19,150 nucleotides of DNA from Acidaminococcaceae bacterium (GTDB taxonomy: Bacteria; Bacillota; Negativicutes; Acidaminococcales; Acidaminococcaceae), in NCBI GenBank assembly GCA_022653215.1, contig JALCSJ010000019.1, forward strand, positions 1 through 19,150, given 5' to 3'. Positions within the stretch are counted from its first letter, which is position 1. Each line of letters starts with the position of its first letter. The notes under the pieces were generated by a model that saw only the letters and a program-made list of their open reading frames with translations, ran no database searches and was not told where the DNA came from. Shown here in pieces: positions 1-7,530 of the stretch. Both the position numbers and the translations under genes were made by a program.

Positions 1-2
1 TA

Positions 3-950
3 GCTGTTTATCTTTTTTATTCTGTCATATTATCTTTGCTTTTGCCTTTATCAGACAGCGCAAAGGTAAACTTTACTTCCTTATTTGCCGGTTTAAGCAG
101 TCTGACTCTGGATTTCATTCCTACTAACTTATTTACCCCTTTTACTAGCGGCAACATAATGCAAATAGTAATATTGGCTATGGTTTTCGGTACTGCCATC
201 CTATATACAAGAGAAGCAATGGATTCAGTAGTAGACCTTATTTACGCTTTAAACAAACTTTTAAATAGCGTATTGCAGGTAGCCTGCTCTTTTTTACCCC
301 TGATTAACTATCTTGGCTTAATGAAAATTCTGTTGGATAAGGGTTCACAAATCATTCTTCCGGCTGTAAACTTGATTTCTCACATCTTCTTAATTCTTTG
401 CCTGGCTTGTATTGCTATAACTATTTTTTTAGGAGTTACCATTGGACGCAATCCCCTGTTTATTTTACGCCACTGTAAAAAATCTTTTTTCATTGCTTTT
501 TCCACAGGTTCCAGTTTTATAGCTTTAGACTCAATTATTACCACTTTTAAACAAAAATTGGGAGTTGCACCCCGCTTTGTAAATTTTGCTGTGCCCCTAG
601 GGCAGACTATGAATTTGGCAGGGTCTTTGGCAGCAATTTTTGTTACCTCGGTTCTTTGCATGCATCTTTTGGATTTGCCACTTACTTATGTAACCATTTT
701 ATTAATAGGTTTTACTTGTTTGTTGATAGTTTATGGTGCTCCCCCGGTAGCAGGAGGAGATATTTCTCTGCTTACCATGCTTTTCGCCAGTTGGAGGCTG
801 CCTAAAGAAACTCTGGCTCTGGCAATTACCGCTACTGTATGTTTAGACTGTGTTTATACACTTGTAAATGTTTATTCCAATATCATTGTTAATTTAGTAA
901 CGAGTTATAAATTGGGTATGATTGACAAAGATGTTGTTAGTAAAGAATAA
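3..950 (+). CDS. DAACS-family (Glt-type) cation symporter, 5' end cut by window edge
   Basis: Inner-membrane secondary transporter of the dicarboxylate/amino acid:cation symporter family, which imports small acids or amino acids. The frame is open to the left edge with no clear start, so the N-terminal part is missing; an in-frame TTG at 36 is only internal. Family landmarks are visible: SGNIMQIVILAMVFG (nt 147-191), the serine-rich re-entrant loop around FSTGSSFIALDS (nt 498-533), the TM7 motif position at nt 612-626, the HP2-like GAPPVAGG (nt 735-758) and the TM8 motif LDCVYTLVNV (nt 843-872). Two sites normally tied to Na+ and substrate binding are altered: the NMDGT motif reads NLAGS, and the TM8 pattern D-x-x-R-T-x-x-N-x-x-x-D reads D-C-V-Y-T-L-V-N-V-Y-S-N. 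Substrate and coupling ion are therefore uncertain. It converges on the S8 autotransporter gene, with a shared hairpin between them. Confidence 0.85.
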   Translation, partial: AVYLFYSVILSLLLPLSDSAKVNFTSLFAGLSSLTLDFIPTNLFTPFTSGNIMQIVILAMVFGTAILYTREAMDSVVDLIYALNKLLNSVLQVACSFLPLINYLGLMKILLDKGSQIILPAVNLISHIFLILCLACIAITIFLGVTIGRNPLFILRHCKKSFFIAFSTGSSFIALDSIITTFKQKLGVAPRFVNFAVPLGQTMNLAGSLAAIFVTSVLCMHLLDLPLTYVTILLIGFTCLLIVYGAPPVAGGDISLLTMLFASWRLPKETLALAITATVCLDCVYTLVNVYSNIIVNLVTSYKLGMIDKDVVSKE

Positions 951-973
951 AATGAGTATGTAAATAAATATTT

Positions 974-1020
974 AAGGGACTGTAAAACAATGACTTTTTG
1001 TCATTAGTTTACAGTCCCTT
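974..1020. terminator. bidirectional terminator-like palindrome between convergent genes
   Basis: AAGGGACTGTAAA (974-986) pairs perfectly with TTTACAGTCCCTT (1008-1020). After a 2x2 internal loop there is an inner 6-bp stem AATGAC/GTCATT (989-994/1000-1005) closed by TTTTT. It lies 24 nt after the symporter stop (+) and 20 nt after the S8 autotransporter stop (-), and both exits are A/T-rich, so it can serve both genes. The inner 18 nt (989-1006) recur exactly at 4636-4653, on the other side of the autotransporter gene. Confidence 0.7.
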
Positions 1021-1039
1021 GAATTATTTTAAAGCTGTT

Positions 1040-4000
1040 TTAGAAAGAGTATTTAGCCATAACACTGTAGAGTTCCGTATGACTACTGCTGCTCTTTATA
1101 CCTGTAATATCTCCTTGAATAGTCCACCTATCCCCGATATTACTAAAAGCATTTAAATTATATGTTAGGAAATTTCTATCATTATCGTAGGAGATATGGA
1201 ATACATTGCTGCTTGTATCTGCTAAGAAAGTTCCGTCCAGTCCGGGATTTGCTCCGCTCAGCACTCGCTTGTAACCAATACTGCCGCCCCACCCCGTACC
1301 ATTAGCATATCTTCTCCGGAATTTAGTTCCTACTTCTGCCGTCCAGTTGTTATTGCCGGCACTCTCTATTTTTTGTGCCAAAAGATTGTTTCCTGTTTCT
1401 GTATAACCATCTTGATTAATATGGCTATAGGCCACAGTAGCATAGGGCTTTATCTGCCACACTTTATTTTGTGTAGATGGCAGCAGGTATCCTGCTGTTA
1501 TTTGTGCTTCCCACAGTTTACTCTTAAAATCACTGCCGCTCTTCATACCGAAAGCATATTCATAATGATCCAAATCATAACGGTTTTGTCCATAGCTTGC
1601 TAGCCATTGATAATCCCAGTTACCATTTTGCTTGCTACCATAAAGTCCAATCCGCCAATCTTTACTGTCTCCGGCTATGCCCTCTGAATTATATTTTACT
1701 TCCCCATAGCTGAAAAAGCCGCCCAATCTAGATGTTGCTCCCAACATTCTGTCATATCCCAGCATACCACCGGTTACGGCATTATCAAAGCCATGTCCTC
1801 CTGTCTGACCATCCATATGCTCAAAACCTCTGAACATCTTACCCCAGAAATTATCCTTTACCGGATTTAGCTGCAGGTGGGTTTTGACAATTTGTGGCTT
1901 TCCGGAAAAGCCCGGCACTTTTACATCGACTTCTTTGTTATTATAATATTCTGCGCCTAACCCAGAAAGCGAATTCGTGGCATTTAGCCTGTCATAAACA
2001 GCATTATTGGTAACCCTGCTGGTTAAAGAATCAGTCAGCAAAGCTGCTCGCTGATTAGCCGCTAAGTGAGAGCTTTCTTGAGTCACTGTCTGGGCACTCT
2101 TGTAATACAATGGCATAAGCTGTTTTTGCTTCTCTATAGAACTATTACCGAATACCCCTTCCACTCCGTTAAGCACACTTTTCTGCATATCATTGAGGCC
2201 ATCTGTGTCATCTAGATTTTGGGTTTTGGCAATTGTCATAATGCCGGTTTTTTCGTCCCATTTACCTTGGATATTTAAATAGGGCGAAACTTCATTGTCT
2301 GCAAATGTATTCTTTGTTGCGTCTACATCCTTTGTAGAATACAAAACATCATAATTTCCCCACAAAGGAGTAGCACCATTGGCCGGTACCAGCTGTAAAT
2401 CGCGCAGATTCATTGTATTAGCCTGAATGTAGCCATTCTTAGTCAAGTCCTGATTAAAAGCTACCGCCAAAGTACCCCCGTCTGAATTAAAGGTTTGTTC
2501 AATATAACTTCCTTCCGTATCAAGAACAGGACTAACATCATAAACATTGGTAAACACATAGTTTCCTGCCACAACAGTTTGACCGTTGTTATACACATCG
2601 CCCTGGATAATACCTTTGCCGGCCAGAGCTGCGGTCTTAGTATCGCTGCCCATAAGAACTACATTACTAGCTACGCTGCCATTTATTTGCAGTGTTCCTT
2701 CTTCTATCTGGCTAATACCTGTATAGGTGTTTTGACCATTCAGACTCAATATTCCTTTTCCCTGCTTCACTAAGCCCACTGGCAAATTCAATAAGGGACT
2801 TTTTTCTAAAGATTTATTATAAATAGCAATATAATCTTCAATATTCTGCAACTTTCCTGTATAACCATGGACTTCTGCTTCTGCCCCATACTGACGATAG
2901 AAAGCTTCGCGAGCTTGGAGTTCTGCGTCCTCATCAACAGTTTCCACCTGTTTTTCGCTAATATCGTTACTCCATGCAGAGTTATAGCCTTTGGTGTCTA
3001 CACTATAGAGGACCTGTTTTGACCCATCAACCAAAGTATAAATATCGTCAGAACTAAGCCGGTTGGCATTTAAAACACCGGGGCCTTTAACTGCCTTGGC
3101 CGCATTGACTGCCCCTTGACCGAAAACCACGCTGGCCGGAATGTTGTTGTAGAAAAATAAATTGTCAGTTATAAGATTACCATTGGCATCCATAGCCTTC
3201 CTGGTCTTTAATTCTTCAATTAAATCGTCGCCCTTTAAATTAATGGTATCTTCTAAAACTGTCATCCATTCTGCTGTAGTAGTAGGTTTAGCCTTATTAT
3301 TGTAGTATATTATGTTGAGTCCATGGGGTTTTTCCCCATTTTCTATATCACGAAGAGAGTAAAATCCATCGTTCTGATTATACTCTGGCATTACTGCCGT
3401 AGACAATAAGACATCACCTATTTGCTTAGCTGACATATAGGGAAAGGCCTCTTGTACCAGGGTTGCAACACCGCTGACTACCGGTGCCGCCATAGAAGTA
3501 CCCTGCATCTCCAGTACATCGGCTGCGTTATTAGGAGAAGAAGCTTTGCTGGAATAAATTTTATTGCCAGGTGCAGAAATGAAATTATCTTCATAAAACA
3601 TGGCCATCTGGGAAAAATCAGAATGATAATTATTAACTATACCACCTTGAGCATCAGGCACATTAATTGCACCAACAGCGATAATATTATTCTTCAACTC
3701 CGGTGTGAAAAAACCTTGGCCCGAATTTGTGGATTCTACTGACAGATGTCCGCAATTTCCCGCTGAAACAATAAAAAGTTTATCATGATTGGTTGCTAAA
3801 TCTGTCCAATCAAGCCGTTGATTATAATATCCTTCTTGTTCTTCCTTAGATAGTTCAGTCCTATCTAACCACTTAGTATAGCCTTTCCAAGAGACATTAC
3901 CATATTTAGTCAGATCCTGCAATTCCAAAATGCTTTCATAACCAAAGCTACAGTTAATGATTTTGATATCCGGTGTTTCTTGCAGCTTCTTTTCATACTT

Positions 4001-4417
4001 TGTCTCCATATTAGCAGTCCACAAGTCAGCATTATAAGCTACCCCATGCATACCTAAATCATCTTTATTGGCAGCAATTATGCCGCTGACATGAGTACCA
4101 TGGTCAATTTTTACCCAATTTTGATTATCATTATAATTACCACCATAAGAGATATCTTTTCCCTTAAAATCTACATGGATAATTCTCGTATCTGTATCTA
4201 CTACAGCTGTGCGCACGCCTTTGCCACTAAAACCCAGAGCATAAGCATCTGCAGCCCCAATATAATCAAGAGCGCCCATTTTGTAATATTCCGGTGTCTT
4301 AAAGCTGGCAGCATCTGCGGCCTCGGTTTTTGTCATATGGCCAAGTCCAGCACCCATGAGAAACATACTTAAAGTAATTCTCCCTACTAGCTTTTTATAC
4401 CCTTGCCCCGTCTTCAT
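1040..4417 (-). CDS. subtilisin-like (S8) autotransporter serine protease
   Basis: Type V secreted, surface-anchored or released serine protease of 1125 aa. Residues 1-35 form a signal peptide (basic KK, hydrophobic core, alanine-rich end TEAADA). The S8 catalytic domain spans about 45-345: Asp74 (AVVDTD), His106 (DHGTHVSG), oxyanion Asn221 (SAGN) and Ser308 (GTSMAAPVVSG) are all present, so it should be active. A Lys/Glu/Trp-rich segment of about 50 residues (161-212) sits where subtilisins go almost directly from the NxSFG strand to SAGN. Residues 553-581 match the passenger-associated repeat type (GKGxLxLxGxNTYTG...GTLQING), followed by a beta-rich linker. From about 855 to 1125 lies the 12-strand beta-barrel translocator, ending in Phe. 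The ATG follows AGGAGG. It is transcribed alone; a promoter candidate lies at 4462-4490 and a terminator at 974-1020. The natural substrate is unknown. Confidence 0.93.
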   Translation of the reverse strand: MKTGQGYKKLVGRITLSMFLMGAGLGHMTKTEAADAASFKTPEYYKMGALDYIGAADAYALGFSGKGVRTAVVDTDTRIIHVDFKGKDISYGGNYNDNQNWVKIDHGTHVSGIIAANKDDLGMHGVAYNADLWTANMETKYEKKLQETPDIKIINCSFGYESILELQDLTKYGNVSWKGYTKWLDRTELSKEEQEGYYNQRLDWTDLATNHDKLFIVSAGNCGHLSVESTNSGQGFFTPELKNNIIAVGAINVPDAQGGIVNNYHSDFSQMAMFYEDNFISAPGNKIYSSKASSPNNAADVLEMQGTSMAAPVVSGVATLVQEAFPYMSAKQIGDVLLSTAVMPEYNQNDGFYSLRDIENGEKPHGLNIIYYNNKAKPTTTAEWMTVLEDTINLKGDDLIEELKTRKAMDANGNLITDNLFFYNNIPASVVFGQGAVNAAKAVKGPGVLNANRLSSDDIYTLVDGSKQVLYSVDTKGYNSAWSNDISEKQVETVDEDAELQAREAFYRQYGAEAEVHGYTGKLQNIEDYIAIYNKSLEKSPLLNLPVGLVKQGKGILSLNGQNTYTGISQIEEGTLQINGSVASNVVLMGSDTKTAALAGKGIIQGDVYNNGQTVVAGNYVFTNVYDVSPVLDTEGSYIEQTFNSDGGTLAVAFNQDLTKNGYIQANTMNLRDLQLVPANGATPLWGNYDVLYSTKDVDATKNTFADNEVSPYLNIQGKWDEKTGIMTIAKTQNLDDTDGLNDMQKSVLNGVEGVFGNSSIEKQKQLMPLYYKSAQTVTQESSHLAANQRAALLTDSLTSRVTNNAVYDRLNATNSLSGLGAEYYNNKEVDVKVPGFSGKPQIVKTHLQLNPVKDNFWGKMFRGFEHMDGQTGGHGFDNAVTGGMLGYDRMLGATSRLGGFFSYGEVKYNSEGIAGDSKDWRIGLYGSKQNGNWDYQWLASYGQNRYDLDHYEYAFGMKSGSDFKSKLWEAQITAGYLLPSTQNKVWQIKPYATVAYSHINQDGYTETGNNLLAQKIESAGNNNWTAEVGTKFRRRYANGTGWGGSIGYKRVLSGANPGLDGTFLADTSSNVFHISYDNDRNFLTYNLNAFSNIGDRWTIQGDITGIKSSSSHTELYSVMAKYSF

Positions 4418-4461
4418 TTCATCTCCTCCTAATGTACCTTCGTGTTTTTGTTAAGCTATAT

Positions 4462-4490
4462 ACATTACAATGTTTAAAATCTTTTGGCAA
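4462..4490 (-). promoter_or_regulatory. candidate sigma-A promoter for the S8 autotransporter
   Basis: On the minus strand TTGCCA (4485-4490) is followed after 17 nt by TAATGT (4462-4467), about 45 nt before the ATG. The -35 matches consensus at 5 of 6 positions and the -10 is weak. The region also holds ACATTGTAATGT, an imperfect palindrome over the -10. A consensus-like TATAAT (4492-4497) exists just upstream but has no -35 at the right distance. Confidence 0.4.
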
Positions 4491-4503
4491 TATTATAACA
4501 TAA

Positions 4504-4532
4504 AGACCATCACTTTTTATAAGTAATGGTCT
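4504..4532 (-). terminator. 12-bp hairpin upstream of the S8 gene
   Basis: Arms 4504-4515 and 4521-4532 pair over 12 positions around a 5-nt loop. On the minus strand all pairs are possible (one G-U); on the plus strand one becomes an A-C mismatch, so it is better formed in minus-strand RNA. It lies about 150 nt after the D-aminoacylase stop, and only a short T-rich run follows. It may end that operon or isolate the autotransporter gene from read-through. It shares the GACCATT...ATGGTCT core with the hairpin at 17922-17963. Confidence 0.4.
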
Positions 4533-4624
4533 GAAAATTTACAATATTTTTTACTACCGTCTTACCATGTCTATTCTGGCAACCCTTTGCACATAACGGT
4601 CTATGCTCTGTACCATGATTTTGC

Positions 4625-4669
4625 AAGGGTAACATAATGACTTTTTGTCATTACGTTGCAGCCTTTTTT
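4625..4669. repeat. palindromic element related to the one at 974-1020
   Basis: AACATAATGAC (4631-4641) pairs with GTCATTACGTT (4647-4657) around TTTTT; one pair is G-U in minus-strand RNA and A-C in plus. An outer AAGG/CCTT stem (4625-4628/4662-4665) and a six-T run (4664-4669) follow on the plus strand. The core AATGACTTTTTGTCATTA (4636-4653) is identical to 989-1006, and similarity extends outward (AAGGG before, GTT-CAG-CCTT after). It sits 13 nt after the D-aminoacylase stop, so it may act as its 3' hairpin, although no T-run follows on the minus strand. Confidence 0.55.
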
Positions 4670-4681
4670 AATATTGTATTA

Positions 4682-6271
4682 TCAGTCTCTGCGAAGCACC
4701 TTGCCCTTTCGTCTGCCTGTATACCTGCCATGATCTATGGTAACAGTTCCATTGACCAGCACATAAGCAATGCCCTGCGGATACTGTTGCGGATTAGTAA
4801 AATCACCCACGTCTTTTATAGTATTAGGATCAAAAATAGTAAAATCCGCAAAATTACCTACTGCAATCTTACCACGTTTCCTAATGTTAAAAATTGCGGC
4901 CGGTTTTTGCGTCATCTTATACACTGCTTCTTCCAAGGTCAGAGTTTTTTCCTCCCTAACATACTTGCCTAGGATACGAGGAAAAGCGCTGTATAAACGT
5001 GGATGGGGTTTCCCGGGACAAAGGATTCCATCCGTACAGACATTCATTTCCGGCAGTTGCATAAATTGTTTAACGTTAGACTCACTACCGTAAAAGTCCA
5101 CCATACCCACAGCGTTTTCTTCCTGTTCCAGCAAATCAAAGGTAGCTTGATAGGTCTCTTTACCACGCAGCTTACCTAGTTCCATCAGGCTTAGTCCTAC
5201 TGCATCCTCATTAGCAGGTGTTTGAACAGACGTTACATAAATCCCATCCAATCCTGCAAATTCCACAAAATTATCCCAACCCGGCAAACCATGTTCTATG
5301 TCAAAAATCATTTTTTCTCTCAAAAATGGATTGCTTAATCTAGCAAGAGCCCTATCTGTGCCGCCATTTTCCACCCAAGGTGGTAAAATAACACCCAGCA
5401 TAGTACTGCCTGCTATATAGGGATATTGATCAAAAGATACTCTGATGCCCTCTTCCCGGGCATTTTCCAACATCTCCACAACCTGACCGGCTTTATGCCA
5501 ATTTTTCCGACCACAGACCTTAAAATGGGACCAATGGATTTTTACTCCCGATTGACGCCCTATATTAATAACTTCTTCCATAGAAGACAGAATACTGTCT
5601 GCCTCACTGCGCTGATGTACAACAAAACAGCCATCATATTCGGCTACTACCTTGCACATAGCAATGATTTCCCGGCTATTGCCATAAGAACAGGGGGTAT
5701 AAATAAGTCCGGTCGAAAGTCCCCATGCCCCTGACTCCATCTCTCTCCGCACAATAGCCTGCATACGCCGTATCTCTTCCTCTGTGGCCGGCCTATCATC
5801 TAACCCCATAGCCTCCATACGCACGTTGCCATGAGGCACCAAGTAACATTCGTTTAGGCCGGGTTTTACAGTTTCAATCATATGTAAATAGTTATCCGTA
5901 GTTTCATATTCCCAGTCAATCTTATCGCTATTGCCGTCTAAACCCGCTAAATTTTTGCGCCATGTACCGATATACTCCTTAGGCAATGGTGCCATAGATA
6001 TCCCATCCTGTCCCAAAATTTCAGTAGTAATACCCTGCATAATCTTAGGCAGAACTTCCGGCTGGAGAAGGACCTCTAAATCACTATGGCTATGGGTATC
6101 AATAAAGCCAGGTGCCACCACTAGTCCCCCTACGTCCAATATCTGTACATTCGTACCTGTTGCAATGGTGCCAATAGCAGCGATTTTATTATCTTCCAAA
6201 AGCACATCAGCCTTATAACCCGGCTTGCCGCTACCATCTACCACTAGTCCTCCCTTGAGCAAAGTTTGCAT
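4682..6271 (-). CDS. N-acyl-D-amino-acid deacylase (D-aminoacylase) family amidohydrolase
   Basis: Cytosolic zinc amidohydrolase of 529 aa, the usual size for D-aminoacylases, which cleave N-acyl-D-amino acids to carboxylate plus free D-amino acid. An N-terminal beta-sandwich strand (residues 1-52) leads into the TIM barrel. Metal-site candidates are the His60/His62 pair (GFIDTHSHSD), His219 (VVHQRSE) and His249 (WSHFK); the catalytic Asp is Asp414 (CTDG), with His423 nearby. The C-terminal NFADFTIFDP segment is typical of the superfamily. The family's zinc-ligand Cys (GNCG) is replaced by Asp89 in GQDG, so substrate and metal use may differ; D-specificity is inferred from family only. Its ATG is 4 nt past the stop of the YgeY-like gene, and its AAAGGAG binding site includes the end of that gene, which suggests translational coupling. 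Confidence 0.87.
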   Translation of the reverse strand: MQTLLKGGLVVDGSGKPGYKADVLLEDNKIAAIGTIATGTNVQILDVGGLVVAPGFIDTHSHSDLEVLLQPEVLPKIMQGITTEILGQDGISMAPLPKEYIGTWRKNLAGLDGNSDKIDWEYETTDNYLHMIETVKPGLNECYLVPHGNVRMEAMGLDDRPATEEEIRRMQAIVRREMESGAWGLSTGLIYTPCSYGNSREIIAMCKVVAEYDGCFVVHQRSEADSILSSMEEVINIGRQSGVKIHWSHFKVCGRKNWHKAGQVVEMLENAREEGIRVSFDQYPYIAGSTMLGVILPPWVENGGTDRALARLSNPFLREKMIFDIEHGLPGWDNFVEFAGLDGIYVTSVQTPANEDAVGLSLMELGKLRGKETYQATFDLLEQEENAVGMVDFYGSESNVKQFMQLPEMNVCTDGILCPGKPHPRLYSAFPRILGKYVREEKTLTLEEAVYKMTQKPAAIFNIRKRGKIAVGNFADFTIFDPNTIKDVGDFTNPQQYPQGIAYVLVNGTVTIDHGRYTGRRKGKVLRRD

Positions 6272-6275
6272 ATTT

Positions 6276-7469
6276 TTACTCCTTTAACTTCGTCCAGGCT
6301 TGCAAAACACCATAGTAGCAGTCTGCCGCCTTGGTCAATTCTTCTATCTCTATATATTCATTTTTGGTATGTGCCAGATTTTCCCGCGACGGACCAAGTC
6401 CTATGGTTTTTATCCCGGCTTCGCCGGCATAGTGACTGCCATTAGTACAGAAATTATATTTGGTAATGGTAGGAGTATAGCCTTTCTCCTCCAGTTCTCG
6501 AACTGCAGCCTCCACAAAAAGAGCATCCTTGGGGAATACCCAGCCGGGGAAAAACCGTTCCCCTTGAATTTTATGACCGGTATAGCAGTTCTCCGCCCCT
6601 TGGGCATAGCTGACTTTAGCCTGTAGCTTACTATCCTCCGCACTCAGTTGAGCCACCAGCTTTTCCAAAGGGGCCAATACGCTTTTCTTGCTTTCCCCGG
6701 TTAACAGTCTTCTATCATAAGTAGCCATACAATATTCCGGCACTACGGAAGCCCCCGGATAGGGACTGGATTTAATATCTGTCAATTCCAAAATGCCTTC
6801 CCCCAGGAAAGGATCCCTGGTTACAGGCAACTTTCTTATAGCTTCTACCAGCTTACATATTTTATAGACTGCATTAATACCTTTTTCCGGATTAGCTGAA
6901 TGAGCCGGTTTGCCAAAAACCTCTAGTTTCACTTCCGCCCTACCTCTTTGCCCTATTTTAATATTTAGGCCTGATGCTTCCCCAATAATTACATAATCTG
7001 GTTTAACCAGCTTACTAATACTCCTGGCTGCCACTCCTTCAAAACATTCTTCATGTACAACTCCGGCTACATAAATATTACCGGCAAAATTCTTTTTGTT
7101 GTCTATTGCAAAATTGGCCACACTGCAGCACATAGCCGCTAAAGCTCCTTTCATATCGGAAGTGCCTCTACCATGAATTTTCCCATCATGAATTTCTGCC
7201 CCAAAAGGAGGATAATCCCAGCTTTCCGGCTCTGTAACAGGTACTGTATCCATATGACCATCCAATAAAATCGTAGGGCCCGGCCCGGTGCCTTGCATAT
7301 ATCCTAGGCAGTTACCGTAGTTATCTACGCTGACTGCATCAAAACCATGGCTTTGAAAATAATTCTTCAGCACCTCAGCCACACTGCCCTCTTCCCCTGA
7401 ATAGCTTTTACATTGAACCAGATGCTGGCAAAGAGTAATGACCTCCTGCTGTCTTTCTGCATTTAACAT
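6276..7469 (-). CDS. ygeY: M20 metallohydrolase, YgeY-like (ArgE/DapE/acetylornithine deacetylase superfamily)
   Basis: Cytosolic di-metal amidohydrolase of 397 aa; the superfamily removes acyl or peptide groups from amino acids. Metal and catalytic residues are in order: His72 and Asp74 (DGHMDTVPV), Asp105 (GRGTSDMKG), Glu140-Glu141 (HEECFEG), Glu164 (IGEASG) and the C-terminal His367 (ENLAHTKNEY). The lid-domain strings GKPAHSANPEKGINAVYK and SSPYPGASVVP, and the late FCTNGSHYAGEAGI, are what I know from the YgeY branch, annotated as selenium-metabolism-linked hydrolases; the true substrate of that branch is not established. It starts at ATG after GAGAGGTGAT, only 22 nt beyond the hairpin at 7492-7523, so its expression probably depends on transcription passing that hairpin from the upstream transporter genes. 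It is coupled to the D-aminoacylase downstream. Confidence 0.88.
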   Translation of the reverse strand: MLNAERQQEVITLCQHLVQCKSYSGEEGSVAEVLKNYFQSHGFDAVSVDNYGNCLGYMQGTGPGPTILLDGHMDTVPVTEPESWDYPPFGAEIHDGKIHGRGTSDMKGALAAMCCSVANFAIDNKKNFAGNIYVAGVVHEECFEGVAARSISKLVKPDYVIIGEASGLNIKIGQRGRAEVKLEVFGKPAHSANPEKGINAVYKICKLVEAIRKLPVTRDPFLGEGILELTDIKSSPYPGASVVPEYCMATYDRRLLTGESKKSVLAPLEKLVAQLSAEDSKLQAKVSYAQGAENCYTGHKIQGERFFPGWVFPKDALFVEAAVRELEEKGYTPTITKYNFCTNGSHYAGEAGIKTIGLGPSRENLAHTKNEYIEIEELTKAADCYYGVLQAWTKLKE

Positions 7470-7491
7470 TCTTTATCACCTCTCATTTATT

Positions 7492-7523
7492 AAAAACCCG
7501 GTTACTATGGAGTAACCGGGTTT
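7492..7523 (-). terminator. intrinsic terminator inside the transporter-hydrolase gene block
   Basis: A perfect 13-bp stem, AAACCCGGTTACT (7494-7506) with AGTAACCGGGTTT (7511-7523), encloses a 4-nt loop; on the minus strand it exits into a run of five T. It begins 7 nt past the ATPase stop and ends 22 nt before the ATG of the YgeY-like gene. It would end or reduce transcription after the ABC transporter genes. Confidence 0.8.
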
Positions 7524-7530
7524 GTGAAAA

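Noticed and set aside
4492..4497. TATAAT upstream of the S8 autotransporter as the main -10
   Set aside because: No acceptable -35 lies 16-18 nt upstream; that place is the loop and arm of the hairpin at 4504-4532.
974..4669. The paired palindromes as ends of an insertion sequence or composite transposon
   Set aside because: No transposase lies between them, no target-site duplication is apparent, and each copy is itself palindromic, as terminators or REP-like repeats are.
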